From Maricaulis maris MCS10 (GTDB lineage: Bacteria > Pseudomonadota > Alphaproteobacteria > Caulobacterales > Maricaulaceae), in NCBI RefSeq assembly GCF_000014745.1, contig NC_008347.1, forward strand, positions 2,682,001 through 2,746,000: a stretch of 64,000 nucleotides of DNA. Direction: 5' to 3'. The notes below the pieces were generated by a model. That model was not told where the DNA came from and did not search any database. It was given only the letters and a program-made list of their open reading frames with translations. Shown here piece after piece: positions 1 to 9,569 of this stretch. The position numbers and the translations under genes were made by a program. How positions within the stretch are numbered: the first letter of the stretch is position 1; the number at the start of each line of letters is the position of its first letter.

Positions 1-699
1 CGCCGTGGCGGTTGGATCGTGAGCGTCGCTGCCATAGTGGCCGTGGCGGTCAACCTGGACGGACGCCGCGAGGTTCTGGGCATCGCTGTCCAGCCAGGTG
101 AAATCGAAGTCTTCTGGGACGAGTTTCTGCGTTCTCTGGCCGATCGCGGACTGTGCGGCACCCGCCTGATCATCGCCGACGATCATAAGGGGCTGAAGGC
201 CGCCGCGGCAAAGGTGCTCGGTGCGACCGTCCAGCGCTGCCGCGTCCACTTCATGCGCAACGCACTTGCTTGCGTCGGCAAGAAGGACAATCCAATCGTC
301 ACCGCGACGCTCAGAACCACCTTCGGCCAGGACACGCTGGCCGCGTCGAAAAAGCATTGGGCCAGGCTGATCGACGCGTTTGAGCCGCGCCATCCTAAGC
401 TCGCGGATTTGATGCGCCGGGCCGAGGATGACGTGCTGGCCTGCAAGAGCTTCCCCCGCGAGCATTGGGTCAAAGTCCACAGCACAAACCCACTTGAACG
501 CCTCAACAAGGAGATTTAGCGCCGGACCAACGTTGTTGGCATCTTTCCAAACGAGGCTGCAATCACACGACTGGTCGGAGCCCTGATTCTGGAGCAAAAT
601 GATGAATGGGCAATCACGCGGCGCTACATGACGCTGGAAACCATAGCCGCCATTTGCGACACTACCCCTATTGACCCGGCAACAATCGCCGCCCTGTAA
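1..699 (+). pseudogene. IS256-family transposase, 5'-truncated by window, nonsense codon
   Basis: The reading frame enters from before the window and encodes the second half of an IS256-type (MULE) DDE transposase. Visible family features are the segment RCRVHFMRNAL, a catalytic-region Asp in LIIADDHKG, and the C-terminal block STNPLERLNKEI. Directly after that block, at 517-519, is TAG where the family has Lys (KEIKRR). The same frame then continues for 59 codons with the normal family ending (RRTNVVGIFPNEAA, LEQNDEW, RYMTLE) to TAA at 697-699. So the gene looks complete apart from a single A-to-T change, and is probably inactive unless the amber codon is read through. It abuts the decayed HlyD gene, which it may have truncated. 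Confidence 0.85.
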
Positions 700-1152
700 C
701 TGCGGCCAAGCCGAGGCCGAAGAACAAAGTTACACCATTCCCAGGCACTCTTTCGGCGAGCGTGGTCGCTTCCTGCCAGCCGGGACGGAGATTGCCCGTA
801 TCCAGACCGTGCACCGCGACGGTTTCGAGTTGACCCTGTCGCCGTCGGACGCGGGTCTGGTCGAGGCCGGTCAGACCGGGGCACTGATTTTGCGTGGTCA
901 GCTCGACCAAGTCTATGCCATCCGCGTCCTTTCCTCGCAGTCTCCGGATCCGCAGTCTGACCAGGCTAATGGCTTGCCCAGCCTTGTTGCAACGGCCCTT
1001 GTCGAGGTTGAATCTGAAACGGACATGGGGCCGGGTCAGTCCCGGCTTCGAAGATCTATACCGGCCGTCGGTTGCGGATCCTGGTTTGGACCCGGCACAT
1101 TGTGGAATTTGTCAGGATGGAGGCATCGACACTCCTGAACTGGCGAATCTGA
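700..1152 (+). pseudogene. HlyD-like periplasmic adaptor, C-terminal remnant
   Basis: No intact frame is present. The frame through about 1020 reads like the C-terminal beta domain of an HlyD-type adaptor (segments RFLPAGTEIARI, ELTLSPSDAGLVEAGQ, SLVATALVEVE). It then needs a frame change near 1020-1045 to continue as a sequence ending KIYTGRRLRILVWTRHIVEF and stopping at 1150-1152. That ending resembles the C-terminus of adaptor proteins encoded beside M50-peptidase/HlyD fusion genes. The N-terminal part is missing, replaced by the IS256 element. The following pseudogene is the expected partner, so the two were probably one export operon. The family call rests on recognisable short blocks only. 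Confidence 0.55.
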
Positions 1153-3045
1153 ACCAGATCTAGCTGGATGGTCCGCTGGATCAGCCCGAAAAAGGTGTTC
1201 TGGCCCGCGATCTCGCGACCGGCTCGATTCTTGTCGTGCCGAGAGCGATTGCTCGTGTGCTTTTGCGGATCAAACACGGTCGTTGGCAGCGATTGGGGAC
1301 GGCCCAGAACAGGTGAAGCAGGACAGGGTCGGTATCGCCAGCCTCCTTCACTCGGTGCAGCACCTGCGCCAAGTCAACAGGGGTGGTCCGGGACCTTTCA
1401 ACCCGCTTTTCGTACGCCTCTCGCTGGTCAGCGTCGCGCCCTTTTCAGTGCCACCTGACCGGCCTCGCGGTAGCCCTTGTCGGGCCCGTGTCTCTGTGGC
1501 TCATGGCAGCTCTATTTCTGGTCGCCGCCTGGCTGGGCATTCAGAGCGACTGGGCGATCGCCGGCGCATTCCAGGGTATATTCTCACCGGAAGCATTGTT
1601 GAGGTTCAGAATAGCCGCGGCCCTGCTCAAAGTGTTTCATGAGCTTGGGCATGTTCTCGCTGCGACACGTTTTGGAACTCGGGTAGCGCAGGCGGGGTCT
1701 TGTTCATTGCCCTTTTCCAATCCCCTTTGTGGATTGTTCCGATGCGGACGTTTCGGCCAACCGCAAACAGCGGGGCATTATCAGTCTGGCCGGCCTCTTC
1801 ACCGACCTGTTGCTCGGTGTGGTCATCTTCACTGCCTGGCATTTCACGACCGGCGACTTCCTGCGCGCGCTTATTGGCAACCTGTTTGTCTATCTGACCA
1901 TGAATTCCGTGCTCTTCAACGCCAATCCCCTTGTCAAGCTCGACGGTTATTTCGCCCTGATCGATCTGGTTCGGTATCGCAACCTCTCGCAAGACGGCGG
2001 TCGATACTTCAAGCGCCTCCAGCACTGGCTGAGTGCGTTCGGGCGGCGTGGTGAGGCGCCGGGAAAAACGCATGAGGCCGCGAGCCTCACCTTTGCAGTC
2101 ATAAGCTTCCTCTATCGGATCTACATTGTGGGTTTCATCGCCTACAGCCTGCTGCCGCGATACATGGGGCTGGGAGCGGTTGTGGTCAGGTGGGGCATGA
2201 TCGCGATGTTCCTGTCGCCGCTTGCCAGATCCCCGGGCAGCACCGCTGGCCGTGGCTAATCGGATACGGGGCCGATATGGGATGTGCGCCTCGCGGTCCT
2301 GGCCGTAATCGCCCTGTCGTTGGCCCTGGCCCGGGTTCCGGCCCGTCTTGAAATCGAGATCGCTCTGGAAACGTCCGGCTACTACGCTGTGACAACCCCC
2401 GAGACCGGGCAGCTTGTGACGCTCGCCGGGCATGACGACGTCGACGCGGGCGCCGTACTTACCGACTTTGACTTCCGCCTTTTACAGGAGCAGCTGGCCA
2501 AGCGTCAGGCTGATAGCGAAATCGCAACCCGATCGCTGGATGCCGAGCGGGATGGTGAACCACTCAGGGCGACGACAGCCCGTCAGCGATTGGGCGCCCT
2601 GAATGATCAGATCGAGCATTCGGAGGCGCGGTTGGCGGCCGAAACCCTGACCGCGATCGCCGGCGGAGTTGTTCTTCCGGGCACGGATCGGCCATCTGGT
2701 GCGCACCTGGAAACAGGATCGGTCTTGGGTGTGTTGTTGCCCGCCGAAGGTGAAGCGATGCTGTCAGGGCACTTCCCGGAGGATCATGTCGATTACTACC
2801 GCGAGGTGGTTTCCGGTGCCCAGTTGCGGTTCGCTGGACGGTATTACGATATGTCTGACGACGACATCATCCTGCAGGAGCGGATGAGCATAGATCAGCA
2901 AAGCGGCCAAAGACTATACGCCCATCAGGTGCGGGCCCCGCTCGCTCCGGCGGCGTTGGTGGGGCGGACTGGCCGGGTCAGACTGGATTTCAGCCCTGAA
3001 AACCTGGGCAACGCCTTGTTTTCCATACCAGAGGCCTGCTCCTGA
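1153..3045 (+). pseudogene. M50-family zinc metalloprotease / HlyD fusion, multiply frameshifted
   Basis: Fragments in several frames line up with the family of M50 site-2-protease-like membrane proteins fused to an HlyD-type C-terminus. In order they are an N-terminal piece (1159-1310, ending RIKHGRWQRL), a linker piece (SLLHSVQHLRQV, 1340-1385), membrane segments with the zinc motif HELGH at 1638-1652, a frame change near 1690-1730, the second M50 motif NPLVKLDGY near 1924-1950, more membrane segments with a stop at 2257-2259, then in the same frame an HlyD-like region to 3045. At least three frameshifts and one stop separate these pieces, so no functional product is expected. In the living family the pair exports or processes small peptides; that role is known for relatives, not shown here. 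Confidence 0.7.
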
Positions 3046-3144
3046 ATCTGCAGGATGTGCGCTTGCCGGAGGTGGAGCGGCAGTTGGGCACGCAGCGCTA
3101 ACTGGCTCCGAGCTTTCGAGACCGATCCGCACTTGTCTGACACC

Positions 3145-3365
3145 ACACCGGCTCAACAATCAGGGCGGAAAACTCGCACCAGCCATTACGACGGCGAGAG
3201 AAAAACATGACGCGGTTCAGGTCGATGCGAAGTCTTCAAAAGTTCGCCATCATCCAGTCTTCCATCCACAATCACTTCAATCCTGAACGACATCTCTATT
3301 CCCGATCAGACTTCAAGTAAATCCGCGCCGCTACCCTCGCCGAATGGCGCCAACTCGCCGCCTGA
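3145..3365 (+). pseudogene. IS6-family transposase, 3' remnant
   Basis: A short frame reads RAENSHQPLRRREKNM and continues with SMRSLQKFA and HNHFN, the characteristic C-terminal end of IS6-type DDE transposases, and finishes AEWRQLAA at 3363-3365. An in-frame TAA sits at 3318-3320, and the sequence just before RAENS is out of frame. The upstream two-thirds of the transposase is absent. It is therefore a dead 3' scrap, lying between the M50 pseudogene and the WavE-like gene. Confidence 0.75.
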
Positions 3366-3634
3366 CGTTGATTCAAGCTCGACATTAGAGACCAGTCCGG
3401 TTTTGCCTGACAGCCCCTTCAAGGCTGCCGGCTATGTCCTAGGTCTATCACATGGTGCTTTAGCTGCTTCACATATTCGCCTCGAAGGGTTAACATATTG
3501 ATTGCAGGGGTACTTCTCTGGGCATAATGCAGAATTAGGAAGGCGCCAATTTGGTGCATGAAGATGGAGTAAAAATGGCGAAGAGCCGATTGTTCAATTG
3601 GTTGTTTTGACTTTTCAGAAGGAACGTGCCCTTG
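3366..3634. other. Intergenic leader of the WavE-like gene
   Basis: No coding frame of note. The stretch turns visibly more AT-rich towards the start of the next gene (for example around 3470-3560). A plausible ribosome binding site AAGGA lies at 3619-3623. I see no convincing sigma-70-type promoter or terminator. Confidence 0.4.
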
Positions 3635-4876
3635 ATGCCTAACTCGTGTCTTGACGTTGTTATTTGCGGGAGTATCAGGAGCCCCTTGGAGGGCCTTTTA
3701 GCCGTTAACGTCGCCAGTTCTCTCAGCAGCCTTGGTTATATAGACGACATCTATCTGTCGACTTGGAGCAGCAACGACGGTCCGGCCGCAGAAATGCTAT
3801 GCGCAGCTAGAGCAAGCCCATTATTCACACCAGACGAGAAACTGGCGCCTGCTGCGTCATTGGGAGGTCCGAACCTGGTGTCAGGCTACGCACAGTTACT
3901 TCAACTGTTTGCCGGAGTTCGTTCCAGGCGACCAGGAAATGGAGTACTGAAGCTTCGGACCGACTTCGTTTTGAGAGACCTCAAATCATTTTGTGAACAG
4001 GTAAGGGTGTTTCGATCGTCCGATAGGGTGTTTGTAAAACACCTTTCGACCAATAATCTATATGATTTTGCCGACCCAATTTTCTATATTCCGAACTGGT
4101 TGCTTGAAGACTTTTTGCTGCCGGATAAAGAAACTTTGGGCGAGTTGTCAAAACGTCACCGGGTACCGGAATCAATTATCTTCAGCAGTCTATTCAGGAC
4201 TGTTGATGTGGATTTGTACCGGTTTTTCCTGCAAGAGAAGATGCCGGATTTTTGTGCACGGATTTCAGAGCGTTGGCCAAATATCCTAGATGAGGATAGC
4301 ATGGCGCTGTCCCGATACCGCAGCTTGATAGCCCGGCATGTTTCCCTTGTTGATCGCCGTGGGTCGCTACCCGCTTCGCTTTCCGAATGGCACTCCGATG
4401 GGTCTCACCTTGGTCTTGCGCCTTATCGAAACAACAATTTCTCCGTGAGTGATGACTCCTTAATCCGGGGGCTTCCCGAAGCGCTTTTGGTTCCAGAGGG
4501 CCATGACGAACCAGATCCTCGGCAGGATGAGCTTGTACCAACAAGTGCCTATTTCACGTATGAGGCTATGGGTGGAATTAGAGTGAATGGCCGCCCCCTG
4601 TTCGCGGAGCACGTCTGGCCGTCACCAGAAGATGTCAATCGCTTAGGCATCACAGGCACTATACTTCACATTCACCAATCTTATAATCTGTCTGGCGACC
4701 GTGAGCTGAGCCGAGCATTGGGCCTGTTGTTGGGGGCATCGGGCCTTCCAAACGGAGTAGAGATTGCATTCCCAGATGAACTGAAAACTCAAGCGCAGAA
4801 GATCCAGCGGGACTATTTCCGGGCCGAGCTTTGTGAATTTGACGTGACGCAGGATCATGAGCATTTCACAACCTAA
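3635..4876 (+). CDS. WavE-like glycan biosynthesis protein
   Basis: A 413-residue soluble protein. The N-terminus (VVICGSIRSPLEG), the phrase YLSTWSS and the central KLRTDFVL resemble the WavE family, first known from Vibrio LPS core synthesis, in which a conserved RTD segment is thought to belong to the glycosyltransferase site. No signal peptide or membrane segment is visible. ATG at 3635 is chosen because AAGGA lies 11 bases upstream; a GTG at 3626 would sit too close to it. The gene stands alone between an IS6 remnant and an IS481 end that begins two bases after its stop. Base composition is more AT-rich than the core genes, suggesting transfer with the nearby glycan island. Family assignment is moderate; the substrate is unknown. 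Confidence 0.55.
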   Translation: MPNSCLDVVICGSIRSPLEGLLAVNVASSLSSLGYIDDIYLSTWSSNDGPAAEMLCAARASPLFTPDEKLAPAASLGGPNLVSGYAQLLQLFAGVRSRRPGNGVLKLRTDFVLRDLKSFCEQVRVFRSSDRVFVKHLSTNNLYDFADPIFYIPNWLLEDFLLPDKETLGELSKRHRVPESIIFSSLFRTVDVDLYRFFLQEKMPDFCARISERWPNILDEDSMALSRYRSLIARHVSLVDRRGSLPASLSEWHSDGSHLGLAPYRNNNFSVSDDSLIRGLPEALLVPEGHDEPDPRQDELVPTSAYFTYEAMGGIRVNGRPLFAEHVWPSPEDVNRLGITGTILHIHQSYNLSGDRELSRALGLLLGASGLPNGVEIAFPDELKTQAQKIQRDYFRAELCEFDVTQDHEHFTT

Positions 4877-4877
4877 G

Positions 4878-5090
4878 TGTCGTTTCTCAAGACGTTGTTT
4901 AGTAAGGCGTTGAGCTTTTTGGCTGGCGGTTGCCTGGCCAGAGCATAGTGCGGTCGGTTGCCTGGCCAGAGCATAGTGCGGTCGGTTGGTGTTGTACCAG
5001 TCCAAGTGTCGCACGAGGTCGGCGTTAAGGCTGTTGGATGATCGGTAAGGGGTGGCGTAGGCCCATTCTCTGAGCAGGGTTTGGATGAAG
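4878..5090 (-). mobile_element. IS481-family element, truncated 3' end
   Basis: Begins with the terminal sequence TGTCGTTTCTCAAGAC that also starts the fuller IS481 copy at 19411, and aligns with it base for base apart from scattered changes. On the minus strand it encodes the tail of the transposase (NRPHYALARQP). It is cut at 5090 by the IS3 copy. A 28-bp tandem duplication inside it breaks the frame. Confidence 0.8.
4929..4984. repeat. 28-bp perfect tandem duplication
   Basis: The unit starting GTTGCCTGGCCAGAGCATAG is present twice head-to-tail (4929-4956 and 4957-4984); the homologous place in the IS481 copy near 19460 has it once. It is a recent slippage or recombination duplication inside dead IS sequence. 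Confidence 0.9.
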
Positions 5091-6320
5091 TGACCTGAGC
5101 CCTTTGGCTCCCTCGTTCATTTCGAAAGTCTGAGCCTTTCATAGTCCATGGTTTGAGGTCTGGCGAGCGAGGCGGGAGCGGAGCCCCCGCGTAGCTCGAG
5201 CGACCGGCACGCTGCGGGGGGGGGGGGCGTCAGCCCGCCCAAGGATGAGTGGGGCCGGTGGTGGTTGTAGTCATGCCGCCAACGCGCCAGCACCTTGCGG
5301 GCATGGGCGAGGCTGTCGAACACCTAGTCGGTGAGGCATTCATCGCGCAGTTTTCCATTGAACAGACTCTACGAAGCCGTTCTGCTGCGAGGCGCGATGT
5401 AGTGCCAGGCGATGCCGCTCTGCTTCTGCCATTACAGGGTCGCCCGGCTGGTAAACTCCGTCCCGTTGTCGGACACGATGGTCTCCGGCTTGCCACAGAG
5501 CCGGATGCAGCGATCTAGCTCACGGGCCACGCGGGCGCCTGACAAGGACGTATCCGCCACCAGCGCCAAGCACTCGCGCGTGTAGTCGTCGCTTACATGA
5601 GTATGGGGAGCGCCGCGCCGGGCCGAACACGTCCGCCACAAAGTCCAGGCCCCAGCGCTTGGTCGGCCCGTATGGCACAGGCATCGGCTCTCGTGTACCC
5701 GTGGCCCGCTTACGGCCGCGCCTGCGCTTCACCGCCAAGCCCTCTTCCTTGTAGAGCCGTCGCAGCTTCTTGTGGTTCATGGTGAGGCCCCCACGTTCCA
5801 GTATCAGCCCGATCCGACGATAGCCGACGCACCGCCGCGACCTCACGCAGGCGCGTGCGCATCTCCGCATTGTCGGGCACGGCTTCTCGTCGCACCGCCT
5901 TCGGATCGACGCTGACCGGTCGGCGGGCGCGGCGTTGGGAGATGTCATAGGTCTCAATCACCCCAACCGCCGCGTCCCGCTTCATCCGGGGCATCGTCAG
6001 GGCGTTCTCAGCAGATCTTTCAGGATCGACACATCCAGCATGCTGTCGGCCAGCAGCTTCTTGAGCCGGGCGTTCTCGGTCTCCAGCACCTTCAGCCACC
6101 GGGCATCAGACCCGTCCATCCCGCCGAACTTGGCCTTCCACTTGTAAAACGTCGCCGAGCTGATCCGTGACGTCGGCACACCTCAGCCGTCGACATGTAA
6201 CGCTCCTGTTCCGCCAGGGTCGCGATGATCTGCTCTTCTGAAAATTTACTCTTGTGCATCGTCTGTCTCCGTAACGACAGACTCTCGATTCAAATGCGGG
6301 ACCAAATGGGGCTCAGGTCA
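5091..6320 (-). mobile_element. IS3-family element, copy A (inverted relative to copy B)
   Basis: A 1230-bp element with both ends visible. The left end TGACCTGAGCCC at 5091 is matched as an inverted repeat by GGGGCTCAGGTCA at 6308-6320. The encoded OrfA/OrfB sequences are of the IS407-like branch. It is inserted into an IS481 remnant on the left. I see no clear target duplication (left flank GAAG, right flank AAAG), so it may have arrived or been left by recombination rather than simple transposition. Its sequence repeats at 18200-19409 in the opposite orientation. Confidence 0.85.
5140..6259 (-). pseudogene. IS3 OrfA/OrfB transposase, inactive (copy A)
   Basis: OrfA starts MHKSKFSEEQIIATLAEQE but shifts frame by one base after VCRRHG; the continuation SSATFYKWKAKFGG is in another frame. 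OrfB pieces are recognisable in three frames (SQRRARRPVSVDPKAVRR; KRWGLDFVADVF; DDYTRECLALVADTSLSG; IVSDNGTEFTSRATL) and an in-frame TAA follows the DNGTEF block. A run of 12 G lies near 5216-5227. No programmed frameshift could restore all of these. The same lesions occur in copy B. Confidence 0.85.
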
Positions 6321-6397
6321 AAAGGCGAACAGACTCTACTAACGACCGGCCCGGATCACGGGACTGGGTCAGAGCCTCGAAATTCACGGGCGCGCCG

Positions 6398-6472
6398 AAG
6401 GCGTTCATTTTGAAGCAAGGTGAAGCCGGGATTCCGGTTGCCGAGATTTGCCGCAACGGCGGGATCAGCTGA
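6398..6472 (+). pseudogene. IS3-type OrfA remnant at an IS junction
   Basis: A 24-codon scrap reads KAFILKQGEAGIPVAEICRN and then GGIS before TGA, the helix-turn-helix start of an IS3-type OrfA different from that in copies A and B. The sequence TGACCTGAGACACTCC directly follows (from 6470) and resembles an IS3 end. The whole of 6321-6552 is a mosaic of IS scraps without an intact gene. Confidence 0.55.
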
Positions 6473-6552
6473 CCTGAGACACTCCGGTCAATATCGGCAA
6501 GGTCAACGCACTCACTAACTGCACAGACCATACCGGTGACCGAAGGCTGCGC

Positions 6553-7437
6553 TTATACCATTCTCGACAAACCCCGGATCCCTATCAGAAGGTCCTGATG
6601 CTTTCTCACCAACGGAGCCATATGGGGCCACCAATCAAGGCCAGATTGCAAAGGCCAAGGATCATCGAGTGCAACCTCGACTTCTAGAAGAGACTGCGGC
6701 TTGGAAAGACACTCGAACAGAATTTCACAATCCCTCTCCAGACCCGTACCGGAAAAGCCATGACATTGGCCGCTTGAACGCCTCAAATCCGGATTAGGCA
6801 CGTGGCAAGCCTGTTCCGGCTGAGCATTTTCAATGGCCGCCCACCGAGAAATCATATCCAAAGTCTCTTCTGGCCGTGTGAGCAAGGCGTCATAGGTAAC
6901 CACGTTTGCATCTGGTTCGAGGGCGCGCACTGATCGGAGCACATCCGTCACGTAACGCCACCAAAGCATACCGCCAACAAACCCCGGGAGGTGGTCCCTC
7001 GAGAACAGCGACCTCGCTACCTCTGACGGCCTTCGTACCACCAAGAGAAGCCGATGAGGTATGTTTAAAGCTTGCAGGAAAGGCAGCCATAACGGCAAAA
7101 AGCGGCTGATACGAGGATCCTTGATAAGTAGAGGCCTGTCTCGCGCCAGCATGGCTGATATCAACTCCTGCCCCTCCGACCAGACCGCCAGCAACTTCGG
7201 ATCAGCCTGCCATTGGTCGTCGAAGGCTCGAGGATCCCACCAGGCACTACCGAGCGCCTGAAACAATCTATCATGCATCTTCGCCAAACTGCGTGACTCG
7301 AAATAGCCCTGCACGTTCCAAACATTGGGCTCCATGAGATCCGTTGGAAAATCATAGCCCAATAGGCCACACATTTGGGCGGCCATCGACGTTCCGCACC
7401 TGTGCATGCCACAAACAATGAGAACGGGCTGGGTCAT
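6553..7437 (-). CDS. Sulfotransferase (island sulfotransferase 1)
   Basis: A 294-residue soluble protein. Near the N-terminus VLIVCGMHRCGTSMAAQ matches the PAPS 5'-phosphosulfate loop of sulfotransferases; LLIKDPRISRFLPLW and VVRRPSEVARSL fit the downstream core and 3'-phosphate-binding region. It would move sulfate from PAPS to a hydroxyl of a glycan; the acceptor is unknown. The longer frame from 7557 overlaps the upstream gene by 74 bases and adds a non-family N-terminus, so I start at ATG 7437, leaving 46 bases between genes. It is the last gene of the minus-strand run 12848 to 6553. IS scraps begin immediately after its stop. Confidence 0.8.
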   Translation of the reverse strand: MTQPVLIVCGMHRCGTSMAAQMCGLLGYDFPTDLMEPNVWNVQGYFESRSLAKMHDRLFQALGSAWWDPRAFDDQWQADPKLLAVWSEGQELISAMLARDRPLLIKDPRISRFLPLWLPFLQALNIPHRLLLVVRRPSEVARSLFSRDHLPGFVGGMLWWRYVTDVLRSVRALEPDANVVTYDALLTRPEETLDMISRWAAIENAQPEQACHVPNPDLRRSSGQCHGFSGTGLERDCEILFECLSKPQSLLEVEVALDDPWPLQSGLDWWPHMAPLVRKHQDLLIGIRGLSRMV

Positions 7438-7483
7438 TCTGAAGCCAATTCCAGGGTACTCAAATGCGCCGAAAGTGCCATAC

Positions 7484-8407
7484 CTATTCCTCAACGAGCG
7501 TGCCACAACTCTGGAGCAGGTCGGCATAAAACGCCAAAAGAAGTTTGAGCTCCTCACTGCTCATCAGGGCATGTGAATCTCCCGTCGGTTTGAAACGCAA
7601 ATCTTCAGGCCAATCATCGTCTGCGTAATGCGCCTGGAATGCAGCTCCAATTTGCGCTTCTAGCCTGGACAGGGGTAATACAGGGTGGCGCTGGGCGACT
7701 TCTCGAATGAGCCCAACATATTTGTGCGGCTGATAACCGCCCCACGATTTAAGAATCACCTCACCGATCATCGCCGACATGAAGTCGATCGACACATTTA
7801 CATAGCGGCTTGGCGGTTCTGGAAATTCATCCTGAGTCTTGGTGACGAGCCGTCCAAATTCTCCCTGGAGATTATGCTTGATATTATCATATCTGATGAC
7901 GTGAACATGTTCTTCGCCGATGGCCTCTTTCCAGGAACGCACAACGTCGTTCGGGAAGAATTCCAGCGTTTTGAGGAAGCCGAAAACATCAAGCTTCCTA
8001 TCGTAAACATATTGATGTTTAATTTGGGATAAAAAGTACGCGCGCTTGTCTCGCAATATTAAATAAGTATTTATTTCGTCAAAGAAGTCACGGGCCACGG
8101 CAACTAACCAGTTTACCTGCTTGCGCGAAAGTGCAGACATGTCCTCGCCAGACATGAGAATCTGCAAATTATCAGGATCCGACGAAGACGCCGCCAATTT
8201 GCTAAAACAATCCCTCAGCCCTTCGACATCGCCTTCTAACGCAAATCGCCGCAACTCGGAGTGCTGAATTGGGTAATTGGGGAATAAATTCACGGGATAA
8301 TCGACACCATACTTTCTCAGCATATAGTCCCTAAAATGCGAAAAATATCGCTGTATTGAAGTACTTCCCGTCTTATGAGAGCCAATATGTAAGTGCAGGC
8401 ACTTCAT
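7484..8407 (-). CDS. Sulfotransferase-like protein (island sulfotransferase 2)
   Basis: A 307-residue protein opening LHIGSHKTGSTSIQRYF, the PAPS-binding loop of a sulfotransferase (GSHKTGST form common in bacterial glycan sulfotransferases). A further conserved-looking segment is TYLILRDKRAYFLSQIKH, where the Arg would contact the 3'-phosphate. It lies 22 bases after the GT4 gene and 46 before sulfotransferase 1, in one run. The gene is notably AT-rich (25 of 60 bases are G or C at 7861-7920), unlike the core genes, which supports transfer. Cytoplasmic; acceptor unknown. Confidence 0.75.
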   Translation of the reverse strand: MKCLHLHIGSHKTGSTSIQRYFSHFRDYMLRKYGVDYPVNLFPNYPIQHSELRRFALEGDVEGLRDCFSKLAASSSDPDNLQILMSGEDMSALSRKQVNWLVAVARDFFDEINTYLILRDKRAYFLSQIKHQYVYDRKLDVFGFLKTLEFFPNDVVRSWKEAIGEEHVHVIRYDNIKHNLQGEFGRLVTKTQDEFPEPPSRYVNVSIDFMSAMIGEVILKSWGGYQPHKYVGLIREVAQRHPVLPLSRLEAQIGAAFQAHYADDDWPEDLRFKPTGDSHALMSSEELKLLLAFYADLLQSCGTLVEE

Positions 8408-8429
8408 AACTTTATCCTATTATTTAGAG

Positions 8430-9569
8430 CTACCCATTCAAAATTTCTCTGAGACCAATATCCAGCTTCTGGGAGATGGGGAAGTCAAAAAAGTTCTGCT
8501 GCGCAAATTTTCTTGCTCGGTCGCCAACTTGCGTTCCGAGTTTTCGATTTCGCAAAAGTTTCAATCCAATTTCAACCGCGTGATTAACATCAGGGTCAGC
8601 CCAATATTGCCCTTCACCAAACGGGTACTCACCTGCTCCAATGTCGACGAGGTCGTAGCGAATGGGAAAACAACTGCGATCTTGAAGCAGATCCACTGCA
8701 CCAGACCAGTTCGTGGCCAAAACCGGCTTTCGAAGCCCCATTGCCTCGCCAATTCCTCGGCCGAATCCTTCGCTGCGATGCAAACTGAGATAGGCGTCAC
8801 AGCAAGCCAACAAGTTCGTCTGACTAAAACGATCCAAATTCTCGTTAATCATAACGATATGATCATTTATACTTTCCGGCAGATATTTGGAAATCGCATC
8901 CTTGGCAACAGCTCCGCCACCTGATTTCATTTTCAGACAGATCTGAAAATCCTCGTACTTTGCCTCGCCTGCCAACTTGTCACAGAACTCTAGAACGGCT
9001 TTCGGGTTTTTTCGGGCGGAAAACGATGTCAAGTCGAAAAATGCCAAGAATACATAGGCGCTCTCGCGGATCCCGAACTGCCGCCGATAGGCGCTCACAG
9101 CCTCATGCCGCTCTACAGACTGCCCCACAATAGGAACTGGTTGGCCCAGTGACTCCTGCAGCGCCTGACTCACGAATGACGAAATACCCAGAACTCCGTC
9201 GAACTGTTTCAATCCCTCGCACCACTCGTCCGGATAACGGGGCAACTCCCAGGCCGGCACGATGATAGTATTTTTTACTTTCGACCGCCAATCAGGATCC
9301 TGCTTTTCCATGGCTCTAAGCGCGGCGGGAACTTCATCACCATTCAAGTGAAAAATCAGTGTCTCGGCTACTGGCTTATCGACTTCCGAGTGCTGCAACT
9401 GACTCACAAGCCGCTCATCCTGGCGCTTCGCATACTTATAGATGTCGTATACCTTGGGCTCTACGCCAATCGATTGGAGAGCGCTGACATGGCTCAGCAA
9501 TTGTTCTGACATGCCTATAGACGCGTGCGGGTGACCGATCAGGCAGATGTCATCGAGAACATTAGACAT
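8430..9569 (-). CDS. GT4-family glycosyltransferase
   Basis: A 379-residue protein of the GT-B fold. The N-terminal HASIGMSEQLL region is the donor/acceptor cleft start; the C-terminal half has LSLHRSEGFGRGIGEAMGLR, whose E-x7-E pattern (EGFGRGIGE) is the GT4 nucleotide-sugar motif, followed by KPVLATNWSGA. No membrane segment is seen. Its start ATG overlaps the end of the GT2-WbsX gene by 8 bases, indicating translational coupling. The C-terminal half resembles that of the 847-residue fusion at 15566, including the (R/K)KNP and SLHRSEGFG blocks, so the two may be paralogues. Donor sugar unknown. Confidence 0.8.
   Translation of the reverse strand: MSNVLDDICLIGHPHASIGMSEQLLSHVSALQSIGVEPKVYDIYKYAKRQDERLVSQLQHSEVDKPVAETLIFHLNGDEVPAALRAMEKQDPDWRSKVKNTIIVPAWELPRYPDEWCEGLKQFDGVLGISSFVSQALQESLGQPVPIVGQSVERHEAVSAYRRQFGIRESAYVFLAFFDLTSFSARKNPKAVLEFCDKLAGEAKYEDFQICLKMKSGGGAVAKDAISKYLPESINDHIVMINENLDRFSQTNLLACCDAYLSLHRSEGFGRGIGEAMGLRKPVLATNWSGAVDLLQDRSCFPIRYDLVDIGAGEYPFGEGQYWADPDVNHAVEIGLKLLRNRKLGTQVGDRARKFAQQNFFDFPISQKLDIGLREILNG

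Noticed and set aside
4929-4984. 28-bp repeat as a two-unit CRISPR
   Set aside because: The units are directly adjacent with no spacer and lie inside an IS481 transposase tail.
5091-6320. IS3 OrfA/OrfB frame breaks as programmed frameshifting
   Set aside because: The breaks are several, include an in-frame stop after DNGTEF, and the first is inside OrfA rather than at the OrfA/OrfB junction.
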